From assembly GCF_032854445.1 (NCBI RefSeq), contig NC_088300.1, forward strand, positions 32,593,608 through 32,657,607: a DNA stretch of 64,000 nt. Direction: 5' to 3'. Origin of the DNA: Liolophura sinensis. Taxonomy: Eukaryota > Mollusca > Polyplacophora > Chitonida > Chitonidae. The translations under genes and the position numbers were made by a program. The notes beneath the pieces were generated by a model. It made no database searches. It had not been told where the DNA came from and saw nothing but the letters and a program-made list of their open reading frames with translations. Numbering within the stretch: position 1 is the stretch's first letter; each line of letters starts with the position of its first letter. Positions 59,645 through 64,000 of this stretch are shown here, in pieces.

Positions 59645-59715
59645 ATATGAATGAATGAATGATTATGGCTTTACGCCACATCGGCAATATTTCAGCCATA
59701 TCGTGGCGACATAAG
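59645..59715. repeat. Dispersed repeat fragment, GAATGATTATGGCTTTACGCC type
   Basis: GAATGATTATGGCTTTACGC then CGGCAATATTTCAGCCATAT and CGTGGCGAC. A related piece is at 25436-25500. Upstream of the minus-strand gene. Confidence 0.5.
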
Positions 59716-60447
59716 TAGCATATAGGCCTCGGTCTGTATACGTGTAGCCCTACTAGGTCAACGATTTGACATGGCGATATTATTCAATGCGATAAATACA
59801 CGAGGGTTTACACGACACAGCCCCATCATTAGACACAACTGCAAAGCAAAGTCCCATCAATTCTGGACACTAAGGCGATATTTACTTAAAAGAGAATGAT
59901 GCCCACTATAAAATTGTAAAATTTAAGAACCTTTAGCTGACGGCCTTTCACGGCATAGGCCACTCATGCATGAGGCTATGACTTGTGACACTGATCGAAA
60001 TCATAACACAATTAACACACATGATCTAACAAATGCTATAGGTAAAGCGCCCCCCTTCCCCCCACCTCCTCAGGGGGCGCAATTGATTCAGAATGCAAAT
60101 AAGTATAAGTAACAACGTGAAAATTGAAATTATCCCTTTCGTAAACTCGGAGTGACAGGAAACCGTTAGCCCAAACTGTCATCTTCATAGGCGAAATAAA
60201 TATCCATCCTTAAGGTTGTGACGAAGAAGCCCTATACCACACATTTTGGCACAAATTTAGATGCCGGATCATCTCCATACTTCACACGTATATATTCTCA
60301 CCTTCCGTTGAAATGTCGATACGCGCTGTGTGAGTTGTGAAATATTTACTCTAGTAGCGCATGAGGATAAACTGAACAATGTTTATAACACATTGGCCAG
60401 AGTAATCTCGCCTGTTGATAGCGAGGTGGAGAGGTCGAGGAAAGGAT

Positions 60448-60535
60448 CCCCCCCCCGGACATCCCCCCGCCCCAGACATTTTTCCCTCTGGACATTCCCC
60501 CACCCAGGATATTTCCCTCTCCCTATACGTGAATA
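60448..60535 (-). repeat. Purine/pyrimidine-rich repeat, inverted partner of 61275-61345
   Basis: On the minus strand it reads AATGTCCAGAGGGAAAAATG and GGGG runs. The plus strand at 61275-61345 reads AATGTCCAGAGGGGAAAATT and a G run. The pair is in opposite orientation about 0.8 kb apart. Confidence 0.55.
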
Positions 60536-61007
60536 TATCTGATAAAATCTTCTGTGGTCCGTCCTCCATTTTCCATAGTTAGAGTGGATCTTAATCATTA
60601 TAACATTAACAAACTGGAACGTTTTGGCAAATTTGCAGCAGTTTTTTTTCCATGTGTGGCGTTCAATTCAATTAAGTCAACACTTTGTAAGACAATCAGT
60701 CGGTACAACGTAGGTCTTATATGGGAAAATTACAATAGACAAAATAAACGGAATTCTTATTCATGATAAATAGATGTTTTATTATTTGCAACACCAGGCA
60801 GGAGATTATTGTCTCTGAAGCAATGCAAATAAAATGACTGTAGCCAGTATACCTGGCTTTTTGGGTGTAAAGATTAATGACTTAACACAGCTTAGTCCAA
60901 ATTCTAGAGAACACAGGTCTATTTATAAGCTTTTATCACAATACTGTTTTGTTACTGCATTATTACGGCAAGTTCCACTTCGATTATCAACATAATATCT
61001 TCTCCAT

Positions 61008-61031
61008 ATGAAGACAACTATCTGAATTTTG

Positions 61032-61105
<74 letters not shown>

Positions 61106-61220
61106 CCAACTGTTTTGACCCCCCTGACAAGCTTCAGAGGCCTTAAAATCTTCACCTTATGAAGATAAATACCTGAATTTTGTGAATATGTAAAAAAAAA
61201 TCGCTTATTTTGACCCCCTG
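61008..61220. repeat. Imperfect duplication containing an (AT)n tract
   Basis: ATGAAGACAACTATCTGAATTTTGTGAATAT followed by (AT)n at 61033-61100 and TTTTGACCCCCCTG is repeated as ATGAAGATAAATACCTGAATTTTGTGAATATG and TTTTGACCCCCTGG. The first copy's AT run appears expanded relative to the second. Confidence 0.7.
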
Positions 61221-61968
61221 GGCTATTCATTACTCACTTAGAAGATCATATTTATATTTCCCACTAGAAAAACGTCCGGAGGAGAAAATGTCCAGAGGGG
61301 AAAATTTCTGGGAGATGGGGCAGAGGGGAAAACTTCCGGGGGGGGGGGGTGTTGAGGGGTTGGGCGGAAGACCTACATGCAGTGAGGTCGTGCATAGGCA
61401 AGCGGAACGACTATCCCAGTGAATTATAGATGAGGGTTGATCCAGGGGCTCGCCAGGTTCTGGAAGCTCTGAGATTCCAGACGTCCGAAGGAAACATGTT
61501 GTAAATGCGTTTTCCACCAATTAAAGTAAATACAAACAGATGTACGGATACTTTAACGTGAAAATATTGAACATTTGTGTGCTGAGATGGAGATCATTTA
61601 AACGGGGAGCTAGAAGCATCCACAAAATCGCAAAAGGGGAATTCCTATCTAGCATTATGTTAAAAACCTAGGTGAACTCGATATTTATATTCTTGCGTTC
61701 TTTGTGAGAAAAAACATGCAGGCATGGCTTCATAAAACATTAGTATCGACCGTAAGTATTATTGCCTTGCTAAAATTATGCATAAAATATGGCAAATACA
61801 GCACTGAGTTTTGATGGGGTTTCTGGATGGAGAGGCCTTCTATCCAGGAGGTTTATTTAAATTATTAATATTTATTTAAATTGCAAGATATTATAGTTCT
61901 CCAAGATGTAGAAAATAAGAGGCACTATCAGCATATTAATTTACCATCTTCAAGTCTCTTTTTCAATT

Positions 61969-62247
61969 CTCTCAGGTTCTGGTCAAGAATGCGATACTTC
62001 CTCCGCTTTGGGGTGACAGTGGCTCCATGCTGCAACTGGACAATTTTCATTTCTCTCACGGCCTGTTCTCTTTTAATTATATGAATACAGATGGTTCAAG
62101 ACTGTTATATCCCATACCCCGTCCGATCCAGTATTCGGTTATATAGTCCATACATCGTGACATTTGTCTGGGTGATGGAGCTTCAGATATGGCATGCATC
62201 CACACTTCTTCAATTTCATCTGTGGGAACGAAGGGTAAGACAGCTGC
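61969..62247 (-). pseudogene. Decayed MULE/FLYWCH-type transposase fragment
   Basis: On the minus strand one frame reads AAVLPFVPTDEIEEVWMHAI then SEAPSPRQMSRCMDYITEYW and IGRG. After an in-frame stop and frame shift comes REQAVREMKIVQLQHGATVT, PKRRKYRILDQNLRELKKRL. This resembles the C-terminal part of Mutator-like transposases found with FLYWCH domains (a ..FVP..dv...w..i...aP...l..Y...tyIgr.. block, then a ..EQa..E......G....pkrrkY..l...L..L..rl block). The expected N-N-x-V-E-x-W-H segment between them is missing, so a deletion is likely. It could instead be two exons of a host gene: a GTAAAT donor follows at 61968. Confidence 0.5.
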
Positions 62248-62536
62248 TTTTCGTCAGTAAATTAAAGTGTTGACAGAAATGTACTCATGCTAAGTTGCTG
62301 GATTTACACCACCCATGGACAAACCTTTCACTACATGTTGACTCTACTCAGTCAGTGAACTGACACATCGCCAATGTGTACCAGGGGCCACCCAGACGGT
62401 AAAAGTGGAAGTTTTGAGATGGGGAAAGTTGGGCATAAACCATTAAAAAGAGTGAAGAAAGCAATGAATGTTCAGTGTGGTTTATTTTTTTTTGTACCGT
62501 TGGGTCCAAAAGTGTGTGAGAGGAGGTGTGAACATA

Positions 62537-62565
62537 TGCCCCCCCCCCCCCCCCCCCCCCCCCCA
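62537..62565. repeat. Poly-C tract
   Basis: An almost pure run of C, with a G run further on at 63200-63218. Low complexity; apparent proline-rich frames across it are not genes. Confidence 0.85.
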
Positions 62566-62599
62566 CCGTTTTGAAATTGCTGCCCCCTGGTACTTTCCT

Positions 62600-64000
62600 T
62601 CAGATCTAAGGAAGGTGGACAGGCTTATATATTACTATTACAGTCTTACCGATAAACGCGTTGTTAAAACTAGCTCATCTGCATACTAGTAGGCACATAT
62701 GTATAGATCTATAATCATATTCATACGAAGACAGGTCAATTAACTTACAGGTCTGCCAAAAGTTGAGAACAATTTATAGGGATTCCGTGGGTATAACCAC
62801 ATTTTTATGAACAGCGCGATACATCCCAAGAATTGTGTATCCTTAACTGTGTGTAGCGGAAAAGGGGAAAGCTCTGTCTCCCTTAACGCTATGATGTAGC
62901 GGTCATGGGTTTTTGTAAAACAATTAATGAAGGAATTTCATCTGTTCAAGCTCTGGGAGGAATAGTAGTACAGAGAATGGAAAAATCCCAAGTGGAGATA
63001 TTCATGTACGGAGAGAGTATTTGAGTGTCTTTATTAATATGATAAAAGACAACAGTGTAATAATTGGCTAATGGTCGCATGCACGTAACTGGTGGAATAC
63101 AGTCTTTGTTAGTTTACCTCTGGGTTTTACTTCAACTGATCACGTAAACGCTTAAATAGTAACAAATCACCTTTAGCACCATGGCATAAGTGGATTTTAT
63201 GGGGGGAGGGGGGGGGGATACAGTGATCTTAATTATAATTATATAGGCGTCACTGATCTATTTGTTTAAAATGCTGTAATGTCATTACATTTAACGTTCA
63301 ATAACATTAAAACATTGCAGAGGGACCTCGCCTCAAGTATGCTTAGCTCACCTGCAGAATATTTGAGTTCACGAGAATCCACATAAATGACGCCTCAGTT
63401 TTTGCAAAAACAGTTCAATGTCTTTCCAAATTGACTGCACATTTTATAGAGAGCTTTTATTAGCAAGCTTTGTGGTACAACTTACTGATTTGGCAACATA
63501 AATCGAACTTTGTGGATTTATGCATTTTGGGGGAATCAAATGAAGTTGTGGTGTATTAACGTGACGATTAAAAAATAGAATAGCTTGAAAAAAAGAGACA
63601 TAACTAATGTTCTTTAAAATGTGTCTCCAGAGTGTACACATGACGCGATCGAACACCTTGATGTTGCGGAAGTTGTTGTTGTCATGTTTAGCTTTTGTAT
63701 ACAGGAGCTTAAATATAGTTCGTGCAGACAAATATTTTTCAGAACTTTGTCGGCTCTAAGGCTCGGAAAGCTATCAAGTACCTTTTTCACTTTGGGGTTT
63801 CTCTGTCGGTTTTTGTCGCGTCCAATATCAGTTACAAGGTGTATATATATGTTGTAAACAATCTATATATGTCATGGAGAATATCAATAGACCGATATCA
63901 ATACATTCCCATACTGGAATGTTCCTTGCCCGGGTTAAAGTGCTGTCGTGTTTTAATCGGTTTGCTGTATGTTATGTACAGCTTGTGATTATTGATCCTC
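62600..64000. other. Right end of window, nothing recognised
   Basis: Open frames up to 95 residues exist on both strands but have no recognisable motif, splice context or composition signal. Confidence 0.4.

Overview
The window is animal nuclear DNA: AT-rich, with many short GT-AG exons, microsatellites and repeated short mobile elements. A tRNA-derived SINE with a conserved body is present in about fifteen copies. From memory, similar sequence is common in molluscs and related spiralians, so I infer a mollusc or other lophotrochozoan. That assignment is inference; I ran no search.

Three protein genes were assembled exon by exon, with splice phases checked at each junction. (1) ABCD4, the lysosomal cobalamin-transporter family member, lies on + from about 3360 to 17278 in 16 recognised coding exons. 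Only the first, start-codon exon is missing. (2) A small secreted protein of unknown family, 351 residues, lies on + from 23731 to 28073 in four exons, with a TATA-like box and a poly(A) signal. (3) A gene on - from 59338 to 33340 has at least 23 exons and encodes a type I membrane protein of roughly 940 residues. In order it carries a signal peptide ending just before a histidine, an LPMO-like copper-domain candidate, several CHRD-like repeats, a phytocyanin/cupredoxin-like domain lacking the usual copper ligands, one membrane helix and a short basic tail. Genes 2 and 3 converge tail to tail. Gene 3 is the most interesting object here.

Layout: 1-447 is a 47-bp satellite; 457-17278 is a MITE and ABCD4; 17279-20120 is the probable ABCD4 3' UTR; 20120-23480 is repeats and intergenic DNA; 23480-28274 is the secreted-protein gene; 28275-33339 is the convergent intergenic region, including possible 3' UTR of gene 3; 33340-59338 is gene 3, with introns full of SINEs and MITEs; 59339-64000 is upstream DNA with a decayed MULE-type transposase fragment on - at 62247-61969, AT repeats and poly-C tracts.

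The SINE copies are often bounded by 12-14 bp target-site duplications, and one copy sits inside another. At least four MITE-like inverted-repeat families and one further composite repeat family are also visible.
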